Assembly: GCF_013001025.1 (NCBI RefSeq)
Contig: NZ_CP053021.1
Location: 2,373,501-2,437,500 of the forward strand
Length of the DNA: 64,000 bases
From: Sphingobium yanoikuyae
Lineage (GTDB): Bacteria > Pseudomonadota > Alphaproteobacteria > Sphingomonadales > Sphingomonadaceae
Reading direction: 5' to 3'
In this document: positions 35,539 to 43,874 of the stretch, in pieces
Numbering within the stretch: position 1 is the stretch's first letter
Layout of the letters: each line of letters starts with the position of its first letter
Program-made: the position numbers and the translations under genes
The notes under the pieces: generated by a model
Told to the model about the DNA's origin: nothing
The model's database searches: none
What the model saw: the letters and a program-made list of their open reading frames with translations, nothing else

Positions 35539-36472
35539 CGGTACGCCAGGCGTTCGCGAAAATTGTATCTTTCTTGATGAACGCGCCCAGGCAGACCGCT
35601 TCCGATCGAAGCTGCTCGATCATTGCCTCAGAGTATCCCGACGGATGAGTGCTGACGGCACAGTCGATGAATATGTGCGGGTAGTGATCATTGGCGGAGG
35701 CGCTACCGGCGTCGAACTGAGTGCCGAGTTGTACAATGCCGCATCGGCGCTTCGTCTTTACGGCCTTGAGGTCTTCGACGAGAGCAGGCTCAAGGTCACA
35801 TTGGTCGAAGCAGGGCCGCGCATACTGCCAGCCCTGCCAGAGCGTCTCGCCAAGGCCGCGCAGGCGGAACTCGAAGCTTTAGGTGTCCGGGTTCTCGCGG
35901 GCGTGCCCGTCACGAGTGCCGAAAAGCACGCCATCATTACCAAAGAGGGCGAACGGATCGACGCGGATCTCATGGTATGGGCGGCTGGCGTAAAGGGCCA
36001 TGCCCTGTTGAGCCATCTTGATGGTCTCGAGGTCAATCGCGCGTCCCAACTTCTTGTGCGTCCCACCCTCCAGACGACAGAGGACGAGCGGATTTTTGCG
36101 TTGGGGGATTGTTGTTCCTGCCTCCTTCCAGGTACCGAGCGGCCGATACCGCCGCGCGCTCAGGCCGCACATCAAATGGCGTCGACGGTCTACCGAAATC
36201 TTTTGCGGCTCACCGCCAATAAGCCCCTCCTCGATTTTGTCTATCGCGACCATGGATCGCTTGTATCGCTCAGCCGCTTTTCGACCGTCGGTAGCTTGAT
36301 GGGCAATCTGATAGGCGGACGCCTCGCGGTCGAGGGTCGATTGGCGAGATTCGTCTACACATCACTTTATCGGATGCATGTTCTGGCAGTCCATGGCTGG
36401 CTGCGGGGTCTCGCGTTGATGGCCGTCGGCAAGGTCAATCAGGTCATACGGCCGCGCCTCAAGCTGCATTGA
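35539..36472 (+). pseudogene. ndh: type II NADH dehydrogenase, 3' part
   Basis: This resumes at FGTPGVRENCIFLDERAQADRF-type sequence and carries the NADH-binding region (VRVVIIGGGATGVELSAEL), the second FAD contact (ERIFALGDCCSCL) and the C-terminal amphipathic membrane-binding region (SLVSLSRFSTVGSLMGNLIG). No decay is seen apart from the separation from its start. Translation could begin only at unrelated codons, so it is treated as non-functional. Confidence 0.9.
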
Positions 36473-36860
36473 CGCATTGATGCGCCTCTCTTGATGTGGC
36501 GCCGGCGCACCTCACCCGCCCTCGGCATGGCGATGCGCGAACGATCGCATTGATCGGCCACTCACCAAGGGCACCAAGGAGCCGAAGTGGCGCTGCGGGA
36601 GTCTCGAGTTGATCATTGCCGCACCCGCAGCCATGTCCCGTAGTCCGGCGCCAAACCGATCGACCGTTGGTTGGCGTGATTTGATGCGCCTCGTTGAGTT
36701 GAGAGGCTTTTGTGCCCAGGTAGTGAGGGCATGGGCACGGCGGAGCGGTCGCCAGAACCTTTCTGCAAAAATATACCGGCCCGCAGTCCTTCGATCCACG
36801 GGCCGGTCGATCATAAACAGATCGCGCAAAACCAGGTCACGCGCTTGGCGCTGCTCTTGG
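36473..36860. other. 388-bp stretch without a recognised gene
   Basis: This lies between the convergent ends of ndh and the lipocalin-like gene. A small CGCAT-TG-ATGCG hairpin sits right after the ndh stop, without a T-run. Short open frames are present, but none resembles a protein family I know. Confidence 0.4.
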
Positions 36861-37310
36861 TCAGTTACCGGCGCGCGTCCATGTCAGATACGACATGACG
36901 GTCTTCCCTCCAGACTGGATTGGCGACGCTGTGCTGAGGTGGAGCAGGTCGCCTTCCTGCCTGACGACGCGAGGCTGGGTCTGGCCGAGCCAGTTGGGAA
37001 AGTACGAAACGAACATGCTGTGCGTCAGCGTCTGATCCTCTTCATTCACATGGAAGGGACCGGAATAGGCTATGTAGTTCCCCGCCTGGCGATACTCGTC
37101 ATCCGAACCGCCGAACCAGTCTCCTGACGCGAATTCCGGACGGCCAGATTTCATCAACTGGGCGGACATGAAACCGTCCGGCGTATACATGATGATACCA
37201 GTCGCATCTTCTCCCAAAGGATGAACAGTTGGCGATCCGTCGACTGGCTTCTCGACATAGGAGACCAGTGTCCAGGCGCCGATAAGACTTTCACGCAAGC
37301 TCTTGCTCAT
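36861..37310 (-). CDS. lipocalin-like domain protein
   Basis: The 149-residue product matches the lipocalin_5 type of small proteins: it opens SLRESLIGAWTLVSYVE and has IIMYTPDGFMSAQLM and YIAYSGPFHVNEEDQTLTH. These barrel proteins often accompany polyketide or aromatic-degradation genes, and their ligand is usually unknown. It is the last gene of the three-gene minus block behind the LysR gene at 40050. ATG 37310 is chosen because the sequence before it does not look coding. Confidence 0.75.
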   Translation of the reverse strand: MSKSLRESLIGAWTLVSYVEKPVDGSPTVHPLGEDATGIIMYTPDGFMSAQLMKSGRPEFASGDWFGGSDDEYRQAGNYIAYSGPFHVNEEDQTLTHSMFVSYFPNWLGQTQPRVVRQEGDLLHLSTASPIQSGGKTVMSYLTWTRAGN

Positions 37311-37398
37311 GTCACTTTTCCTTGTTCTGTGGGTTATCCCCGCCTGGCGAGGGAAAATCGGGCCCGGATTGCGGGGCCCCGAACCATCGGCGTCCCCC

Positions 37399-38895
37399 TT
37401 AGCGGCGGGGAAGCCATTCCGGCTTATTCGATCCGCGGGGCACAAGCGGCGTGGCGTAGAAGCCCGGCGTACGGGACATCTGCACCTGATCGGTAACGCC
37501 CTGGTAGTGCCCGCAAGGTGTATTGGCTTCGAACATTTCGGGCGCCAGATACTCGTGGTCGCCGGGCGTCCCTGCGATCGAGGCCGCATAGGACTTATCG
37601 AATATGCCCATCTTCAGTAGCCAGATCGACAGGCGTGCCAGCGAAATGCGGATGCGATAGCTGCCACCTTCGACTGCGCGCCGCTGAAGCGCAGCCGCCA
37701 CGGCGACGCTCGAAATCCAGGACATGGCATAGTCGTTGACGACGAAGATCTCGGTCAGTTGCGGACGCTCGGGCGTACCTTCCCGGGCGAAGACGCCGCT
37801 GACACCGCCGGCATTCTGGTCGAAGCCGATGCGGTCCGCCCAGGGCCCATGCCAGCCGTAGAGCGACATATCGACGTGGATCAGTCCCGGATTGAGTTCC
37901 GCCATCTGCTCTGCCGTCAGGTTGTAGCGACCAAGGAAGCCGGGACGGCGGTTGGAGAACATGATGTCGGCGTCCTGCGCCAGCGCCTTGAAACGCGCCA
38001 GCTCGTCGGCGCGCTTCAGATCCATGGTGGCCGACCGCATGCCGACATTGGCCGTGTAATAGGTCAGATCCATCTCGAAGTCGTTCGGCCCCCAGATATT
38101 GAGAACATCCGCCCCATGATAGGCAAGCGCGCGCCCGAGCCCGGCGCCCGCGATCACCCGGCCGAGGCCGAGCGCGCGAATACCGTCGAGCGGCGTCTTG
38201 GGATCGGCGGTAAACGGAACGGGATCGCTGTCACCGATCTTCGTGATTTCGACGAGCGGCATGTCCTTGAGATAGCCGAACTGCTCGGTCGCCGCGAATT
38301 CCTCCACGGTTCGCACGAGCGTCGCCTGCAAGCCCGCTTCGTTAAAGCGCTGTTCGAGATCGAGCCCATCATATCCGCGCACCGCGGCGGAGATGGCGCT
38401 GACGCTGTCATTGCAACCGAGCATGGCCAGCGCCGCCGATTTGGTCCGGGGGTAGATGTTGAGCAACTGGATCCAGCGCCCGTCGCGTGTCTGATACATG
38501 TGACTGGGCATGAATGGATTGGTGGGATCGGACGGCGTACCTGGGGCATATCCGTTCAGCATCTCCCATTTCTTATCGTAGAAGGGGCAGAGACGGTGGA
38601 GGACTCGCCGCAGATCTACAGACAAATCCTGCCCCTCCCCGGTCCGCGTCTTCCATATACCGGCAAAGGCCACCGCCTTCGCCATCAGCGATACACCCGC
38701 CATGGTAGCGAGCGGCCACGGGCTGGAAATCACCGGGTCCTTGCCAATGAAGCTGATAGTACCTTCGGCATCATGCGAACCCAGGCCGACCGAGGAAAGG
38801 ACTTCCTGTAGCTCCTTTGCCGGATCGATCCTGTCGTCGGACGTTAGCGGTTCCGCCAGCGCCGTCTTGATGCGAGCTTCGATGATATTGCTCAT
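37399..38895 (-). CDS. class III CoA-transferase (CaiB/BaiF), unusual domain order
   Basis: The 498-residue product belongs to CaiB/BaiF CoA-transferases, which move CoA between carboxylic acids. The motif that normally opens these proteins (PLDGIRALGLGRVIAGAGLG, then HGADVLNIWGPN) appears only near residue 235. The first half instead resembles the middle/late part of the fold (MYQTRDGRWIQLLN, LVRTVEEF). The protein thus looks permuted or fused. The start at ATG 38895 is preferred over TTG 38913. It lies 33 bp after the dehydrogenase gene; the substrate is unknown. Confidence 0.82.
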   Translation of the reverse strand: MSNIIEARIKTALAEPLTSDDRIDPAKELQEVLSSVGLGSHDAEGTISFIGKDPVISSPWPLATMAGVSLMAKAVAFAGIWKTRTGEGQDLSVDLRRVLHRLCPFYDKKWEMLNGYAPGTPSDPTNPFMPSHMYQTRDGRWIQLLNIYPRTKSAALAMLGCNDSVSAISAAVRGYDGLDLEQRFNEAGLQATLVRTVEEFAATEQFGYLKDMPLVEITKIGDSDPVPFTADPKTPLDGIRALGLGRVIAGAGLGRALAYHGADVLNIWGPNDFEMDLTYYTANVGMRSATMDLKRADELARFKALAQDADIMFSNRRPGFLGRYNLTAEQMAELNPGLIHVDMSLYGWHGPWADRIGFDQNAGGVSGVFAREGTPERPQLTEIFVVNDYAMSWISSVAVAAALQRRAVEGGSYRIRISLARLSIWLLKMGIFDKSYAASIAGTPGDHEYLAPEMFEANTPCGHYQGVTDQVQMSRTPGFYATPLVPRGSNKPEWLPRR

Positions 38896-38928
38896 CACAT
38901 CATTCCTATCCAAAAGTTGATTGCTGGT

Positions 38929-39867
38929 TCAGGGCAGCTCGGGGGCTTGAGCCTTAAGCGACAGCAGGCGGATAAGTACCTCGTCGCGCTCATCCTGCAG
39001 GGCTGACAGCGTGTGGCCGCTCAATTCCTCTTCCACGCCTGCAACGGCCTGCGCCCTTACTTGCGGAGTGAAGGAAAGATCGCCCAGATCGTGCCACCAG
39101 GTTTGAATCGGGGGGCCGAGATGATCGATGACATGTCCGATGCCGCCGCTGCCACCAGAGAGGTGGAGATTGAGGAACGGCCCCAGCAGTGCCCAGCGCA
39201 GGCCCGGTCCATGGGCGATCGCCGTATCGACGTCGGAAACCGAAGCAATGCCCTGATCCACAAGATAGAAGGCTTCTCGCCAGAGGGCCGCCTGAAGGCG
39301 ATTGGCCACATGGCCCTTCACTTCGCGGCGAATGTGGATGGGCTTCTTGCCGATGTCCCTGTAGAAGGCGAGCGTGCGCTCGATAACTTCGGGCGTGGTG
39401 TCATTGCCGCCGACAACTTCGACCAGCGGGATGAGATGCGGCGGATTGAACGGGTGGCCAAGCACCACGCGTTCGGGATGGCTTGCGCCTCCCTGGATTT
39501 CCGAGATCAGGATGCCTGATGATGAGGTGGCGATGATCACATCATCCGCCACGGCGGCCGAAATCTCGGCAAGGAGGATCCTTTTGATATCGACCCGCTC
39601 GGGGCCATTTTCCTGTACGAAACCGGCGCCCGAAAGCGCTTTGGCAGGATCGGGATCAAACGTCAGACGATTCATGGAGGCGCCTGGCGCCAAGCCAATT
39701 TTGATCAGGGCGGGCCAGTACTGGGCGACAAGTTCCCGCAACTTTTGTTCGGCGCCAGGAGCAGGATCGGTAGCGCCCACATCGAAGCCGCGTGCAAGAT
39801 AATACGCTGCCCAGCTGGCGCCTATGACTCCGCATCCAACAATGCCGATTTTCTGAGGTATGTTCAC
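38929..39867 (-). CDS. 3-hydroxyacyl-CoA dehydrogenase-family protein
   Basis: The 312-residue product has the NAD-binding start KIGIVGCGVIGASWAAYYLARG, the family's ATSSSGILISEIQ and GHPFNPPHLIPLVEVVGG, then the C-terminal dimerisation domain. Single-domain relatives act on 3-hydroxybutyryl-CoA, L-gulonate or L-carnitine; pairing with a CaiB-type CoA-transferase makes a carnitine-like or hydroxyacyl-CoA substrate possible, but this is not established. It is the first gene of the block, divergent from the LysR gene. Confidence 0.82.
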   Translation of the reverse strand: MNIPQKIGIVGCGVIGASWAAYYLARGFDVGATDPAPGAEQKLRELVAQYWPALIKIGLAPGASMNRLTFDPDPAKALSGAGFVQENGPERVDIKRILLAEISAAVADDVIIATSSSGILISEIQGGASHPERVVLGHPFNPPHLIPLVEVVGGNDTTPEVIERTLAFYRDIGKKPIHIRREVKGHVANRLQAALWREAFYLVDQGIASVSDVDTAIAHGPGLRWALLGPFLNLHLSGGSGGIGHVIDHLGPPIQTWWHDLGDLSFTPQVRAQAVAGVEEELSGHTLSALQDERDEVLIRLLSLKAQAPELP

Positions 39868-40005
39868 CTATCTGCTCCACATGAAATTGCACACGCTCCA
39901 TCGGATTGGGCGTAGAGCGGCGCGTTGTTTCCCGACGAGCCCGAATGCTTGCCTTCGAGCTCGGGCCTTGATTGCAAGGAGGAGATAGGTCGCAGTTGCC
40001 AGACT

Positions 40006-40020
40006 TACCAAGACTTGGTA
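40006..40020. promoter_or_regulatory. candidate LysR binding site
   Basis: TACCAAG-A-CTTGGTA is a perfect 7-1-7 palindrome in the divergent intergenic region, 30 bp before the LysR start. LysR-type proteins bind interrupted palindromes with T and A at the ends, so it could control both the LysR gene and the 39867 operon. Confidence 0.5.
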
Positions 40021-40049
40021 GCTCTACTAGCCATGCTCAGGAGGCATGG

Positions 40050-40931
40050 ATGGAGCTTCGTCATATCCGGTATTTTGTGGCCGTTGCGGACGCAGGGAGC
40101 GTGAGCGGAGCGGCGCGGTCCCTGCTTCATACATCGCAGCCTTCGCTCAGCCGACAGCTTCTCGAACTGGAGGATGAGCTTGGTATCCGGCTCTTCGATC
40201 GACGATCGCGTGGCATCGTTCTGACTGATGCTGGCCAGGTCTTTCTTGAACATGGCCGCCGCATTCTCAAACAGGTCGAGGATGCAGCGGCAGCAGCAAA
40301 AAATACGCCCGCCATCCTTCGCCTCGGTGTGCTGCCTGGGCTTGAACTATCCATCCTGCCCCGGCTGATGGAACTTGCAAACGGCTACTCTGCTGATGCC
40401 GATATTCGGGTCATGAGCGCATCGTCTCCACGCATCATAGACGAACTGCGCACAGGCAACCTTGATATGGCGTTCATGCGTCAGGATGAAGATGCGGCCG
40501 ATATTCATTTTGAGATTGCCGGTTATCATCACGTCATGGTCTTCCTCCGCGAGGACCATCCTCTCGCTGCAAAAGCGCAATTGGACTACGCCGACCTGAT
40601 TGACGAAATATATGTCTCTGTTGGCCGAAGGTCGGCACCGGCTTTACGATCAGCCATTGATGCATGGGCTCAGCAGAAGGATCTGTCTCTTATCCCGGTT
40701 CATGCTGCGGCCAATATTGCATCCGCCCTGTCACTCATCCTCTCGGTGGGTGGCTTCTCACTCCTGCCGGAATATGCCGCGCGCCTGCTGCTCAACGGCG
40801 TCGTGACACGCCCCCTTGTCGAAGGCCCCACTCCTATTCCTCTCATGATCGGCCACAGGCCCAAAAATCCGTTCAGATCAAAAGATCTCATGGAGGCTAT
40901 AAGAACTGCATGGAGCGCCAATTTCGTCTGA
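40050..40931 (+). CDS. LysR-family regulator
   Basis: The 293-residue product has the LysR helix-turn-helix (MELRHIRYFVAVADAGSVSG to SQPSLSRQLLELEDELGIRLF) and a PBP-like effector domain. ATG 40050 gives the canonical first residues and follows GGAGG. It is divergent from the dehydrogenase/CoA-transferase/lipocalin block and is its likely activator. The inducer is unknown. Confidence 0.9.
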   Translation: MELRHIRYFVAVADAGSVSGAARSLLHTSQPSLSRQLLELEDELGIRLFDRRSRGIVLTDAGQVFLEHGRRILKQVEDAAAAAKNTPAILRLGVLPGLELSILPRLMELANGYSADADIRVMSASSPRIIDELRTGNLDMAFMRQDEDAADIHFEIAGYHHVMVFLREDHPLAAKAQLDYADLIDEIYVSVGRRSAPALRSAIDAWAQQKDLSLIPVHAAANIASALSLILSVGGFSLLPEYAARLLLNGVVTRPLVEGPTPIPLMIGHRPKNPFRSKDLMEAIRTAWSANFV

Positions 40932-41013
40932 TAGCTATCAAGAGCCGCAGACAGCCACCCCGCTGCCCATAGTGGCGGTTGGCGCAATCCATCAATATCT
41001 TAGACAGTATGCG

Positions 41014-41553
41014 CTATCCCGCAGGCTGCAGCATTGAAAGGACACATGCGCGACACCCATCATTTAGAACAGCGTGCAAGCTATGATGCATATCTGTGCG
41101 CGCTTGGGATGAAAGAGGATAAGAAATATCAGTCGTGTAGCTAATGAATAGCTTGGTCGTGCGCACTGTTAGCGGAGGTTTAAGCGATCCGCTTCTGTCC
41201 CATTCGACATAGATGTTCCGGATGGTGCGCAACGCATCTCGGAATCGGGCCCTGTATACCTCATCCATTTGCCGCCCGGCAAATTCTATGCCCTGCTCGC
41301 GAAGGCCACGGCGCAGAAGTTTGGCAAATCGCCTTTCCGCTCTATGGCGATCGAACCACCTTGTCGGTGCATTGAGGAGGCCGATCTCGATGCTCCAGAG
41401 AATGAAGAGCGCGCATTCTAAATCGAGGCGATCGTTAGCACGGGCATCATAAGTCCGATAGGTCGTCAATATTGCCTGTTTCAACTCTTCAAAGCGACTA
41501 CCGAAGGCACATTCCGCGCCCTTGCAAGCGTCAAGCAACGGAAACCAACTCAT
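41014..41553 (-). CDS. conserved-looking hypothetical protein, second gene of a pair
   Basis: The 179-residue product is mainly helical with many charged residues; no signal peptide or membrane segment is seen and no family is recognised. Landmarks are the cysteines near the N-terminus (DACKGAEC) and a Trp-rich segment (LFILWSIEIGLLNAPTRWFD). Its ATG overlaps the stop of the 84-residue gene upstream, so both are translated from one message, probably controlled at 41828-41850. Confidence 0.6.
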   Translation of the reverse strand: MSWFPLLDACKGAECAFGSRFEELKQAILTTYRTYDARANDRLDLECALFILWSIEIGLLNAPTRWFDRHRAERRFAKLLRRGLREQGIEFAGRQMDEVYRARFRDALRTIRNIYVEWDRSGSLKPPLTVRTTKLFISYTTDISYPLSSQARTDMHHSLHAVLNDGCRACVLSMLQPAG

Positions 41554-41804
41554 TTGGCAGCGTCGGTTGAAGTGGGCGCCCGATGAGCACTCAGCACATA
41601 GTGACCGCTCCGAGACCAGAAACCCACACCAGCCGTAAACCGGCCACTTGGTTCAAGAAGCACAAGCATCCCGGGGCGTCCTAAAGCTTCCGCGATGGCA
41701 TTCGATGCGACCTTCCTGGCATGCCCCTCGTCCGAGGCTTCAAGAGACATGAGAACCGGCACTTCATCCGGTCCCGTAGAAAATGTGAGATCGAACGGCG
41801 GCAC
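41550..41804 (-). CDS. small hypothetical protein, first gene of a pair
   Basis: The 84-residue product is soluble, with GRPGMLVLLEPSGRF as its most regular segment; no family is recognised. The start is GTG 41804 with CGGAG eight bases upstream. The TetR-operator-like 23-bp element lies 23 bp before the start, nearly the same distance as in front of the TetR gene at 28559-29209. Confidence 0.55.
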   Translation of the reverse strand: MPPFDLTFSTGPDEVPVLMSLEASDEGHARKVASNAIAEALGRPGMLVLLEPSGRFTAGVGFWSRSGHYVLSAHRAPTSTDAAK

Positions 41805-41827
41805 GTCTGCAACTCCGATTCATGCCT

Positions 41828-41850
41828 TAAATCATCATGCGTTGATTAAA
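41828..41850 (+). promoter_or_regulatory. candidate TetR operator, copy 2
   Basis: TAAATCATCATGCGTTGATT (first 20 bases) continues with AAA and matches the element at 29230-29252 (reverse complement) at 21 of 23 positions; the two differences are at the centre. It sits in the promoter region of the minus-strand pair 41804/41553. Confidence 0.55.
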
Positions 41851-41999
41851 CATGAGATGCTGGCAGGTCAATGCCACAAGGTGGGAATTGTGGAGCGCCA
41901 TCGATCGGGAGCGGGTCAAATGACCTGTATGCTTGCGGCGAAACAAATCCTCGCAAGGCACTCGATCGGTTGACGGCGGACTCTCATCGAAAGGACCGC

Positions 42000-42430
42000 G
42001 ACTATGGCCCTTTGACGGTAAAGCAGGTTTTGTCACCGGGGCCAGCCGGCATCGCGCGTGCCACCGCCGCGGCCTATGCGCGCGAGTACGCCAGGGTCGT
42101 CATCGCCGACATTGAGGAAAAGGACTTCGAGCGCATCATAGCGGTCGATGCGAAAGGCGTCTGGCTGTGCATGAAATACGCTATCCAGCATATGAAAGCG
42201 CACGGCGGCGGCGTGATCTTCAATACAGAATAGGAAGCGGCGTTGTTCGGCACGCCGAATGTCGGGACCTATGGCGCGGCCAAGCATGCTGCGGTCGGGC
42301 TAACCAAGACCGCTGCGGGCGCAAATGCCAATATGAATATCCGCATCAATGCCATCGCGCCCCCGGCGATAGCCACGCCGACGGTTCTCGACCTGCCCAA
42401 GCAAGCGCAGGACTTGCCACCCGATGGCAT
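42000..42430 (+). pseudogene. short-chain dehydrogenase remnant
   Basis: Pieces of an SDR protein remain: FDGKAGFVTGAS in one frame, then after a frameshift GIARATAAAYAREYARVVIADI, then a jump to AVDAKGVWLCMKYAIQHM, missing about 60 residues of the middle. A TAG at 42231 falls where the active-site serine strand should be, followed by TYGAAKHAAVGLTKTAA, which keeps the Tyr-x-x-x-Lys, and NIRINAIAPPAI. The start and the C-terminus are also lost. It is clearly non-functional. Confidence 0.8.
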
Positions 42431-42457
42431 TGCGTCGACGGCATTGACGGCGAGGTT

Positions 42458-43010
42458 TCAGGATGGCGTCTCAAGCTGGGGCGCATCGGCGCAGCTCCGC
42501 CACGCACCTGTTGCCAGTACCATTTCGATTGGCATCGTCTCGCTCACCATTCGATGGATTTGCTCGGACATGCTGTCGACGAGGCGATTGGGATCAAAAA
42601 ACTTTTCGAGTGGCTGCTGGCGTGCGAAAGCGAGGAGCCGCGCGGTTAGCATCGCGGCGCGTTGGGCGCGCTCCCCCGCATTGTCGCAGTAGCGCAGTGC
42701 CTTGTCGTCGCCCGCTCCGGACCTTCGTCGCCGACGCATGTCGAGCGAACCGATAACGATCGCCAACATGTTGTTGAAGTCATGCGCGAAATCGCCGGTA
42801 AGCTGGCCCACCGTTTCCATCTTCTGGATATGGCGCAATTGCGCTTCGACCTGGTCGCGGGCCTCGGCTTCAGCGACGAGCCTGGCATTGGCATCCGCAG
42901 ATTTCCAAGTCGAGCCGCAGCTTCGCGGATTGCCGCGTATGCGAGTAGAACCACAAGCACCGCGCTCAAGCAAAGAACAAGGCGGGTGATCTGCGTGAAG
43001 CGTCCTCGTC
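42458..43010 (-). pseudogene. hybrid-type sensor histidine kinase remnant
   Basis: One frame encodes a membrane helix (LVLCLSAVLVVLLAYAAIRE). After a frameshift near 42920 another continues with a coiled segment and the HisKA dimerisation region (MEAVGQL-like METVGQLTGDFAHDFNNMLA, with the phosphorylatable His). The catalytic ATPase domain is absent; similarity ends at about 42470, next to the SDR remnant. This is a truncated, frameshifted fragment. Confidence 0.75.
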
Positions 43011-43093
43011 ATCATTCACGGCGGGATGGGCTCCCAAGGCAGGCGAAGCTCGGTTGCGACACCTGAGACATGCGATCGACGTCATTCCATGCT

Positions 43094-43138
43094 GCCTCGG
43101 GCCATTTTTACGGAAGGACCGTGTATTCGGCCCGAGGC
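43094..43138. terminator. large hairpin downstream of the styABC-ompW operon
   Basis: Perfect 10-bp arms GCCTCGGGCC (43094-43103) and GGCCCGAGGC (43129-43138) enclose 25 bases with a further ACGG/CCGT stem. It lies 8 bp after the ompW stop on the transcribed strand. There is no T-run, so it may protect the mRNA end or terminate weakly. Confidence 0.45.
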
Positions 43139-43145
43139 GAGGCAC

Positions 43146-43808
43146 TCAGAAGTGAAAGCTGATACCGCCAGTCACTATCAGGGGATTGATCTTGATCTTC
43201 GCATCGGCAGGCACACCGCCGACATTACCGCGGGCCGTCGTATCGAGCACAATCTTCTTGGCGTCGACGAACAGGCCGAAGCGATCATTGATCATGCTTT
43301 CCGCCCCTGCCTGGAAGGTAACGCCGACAGGGCTCTTGACGCGCAGGTTTTGGACTGCTCCATCCTTCTCACTGAGCACGATCGTATAGTTTACGCCGGC
43401 CCCGATATAAGGAATGAAGCGAGGGCCGAAATCCGTCACGTGATACTGAATGGCTGCCACTGCGGGCCCGTATGTCATCTTGCCAAGCTTGACACCGGCA
43501 AGCGGGCCAGTACCGACCAGAGTGGCCGTCGGGGGCGCCCCGACTGTCAGTGAAACCGAGACATTGGGATTGAAATAGTAACCCGCCTCGATCTCGCCGG
43601 TGAAGTTGTTTTTGGCGGTCACGCTTGCGCCAGGCACTATTTGGCCACCGAGCCGGATTTTCGCGCCCTCATCATAGATGACCTCGGCTGGGCCGGCCCG
43701 AACGAACCAGTGCTTGAACGTTGGCGCATCGCCATCAGCAGCCCGAACCGGGTTCGCAAGCGAGAGACTTGCGGCGACAACCCCGAAAATGGTCAGTTGC
43801 TTCTTCAT
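43146..43808 (-). CDS. OmpW-family outer-membrane channel
   Basis: The 220-residue product has a signal peptide (residues 1-23) and the OmpW pattern of eight beta strands, ending in aromatic ISFHF for barrel assembly. OmpW relatives such as AlkL let hydrophobic compounds cross the outer membrane. It follows styC by 66 bp on the same strand with a GGGAGG ribosome site, so it is probably the fourth gene of the styrene operon and a styrene uptake channel; the substrate is inferred from context. Confidence 0.85.
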   Translation of the reverse strand: MKKQLTIFGVVAASLSLANPVRAADGDAPTFKHWFVRAGPAEVIYDEGAKIRLGGQIVPGASVTAKNNFTGEIEAGYYFNPNVSVSLTVGAPPTATLVGTGPLAGVKLGKMTYGPAVAAIQYHVTDFGPRFIPYIGAGVNYTIVLSEKDGAVQNLRVKSPVGVTFQAGAESMINDRFGLFVDAKKIVLDTTARGNVGGVPADAKIKINPLIVTGGISFHF

Positions 43809-43874
43809 ACATCCTCCCTATGGCGCTCGGTTGACGGGCGCTCTTGTGATTGACTTGAAATCCGTCGGCGAGGC

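Noticed and set aside
36512..36829. Minus-strand 105-residue frame between ndh and the lipocalin-like gene
   Set aside because: No ribosome site, no family, Arg-rich composition typical of chance frames here.
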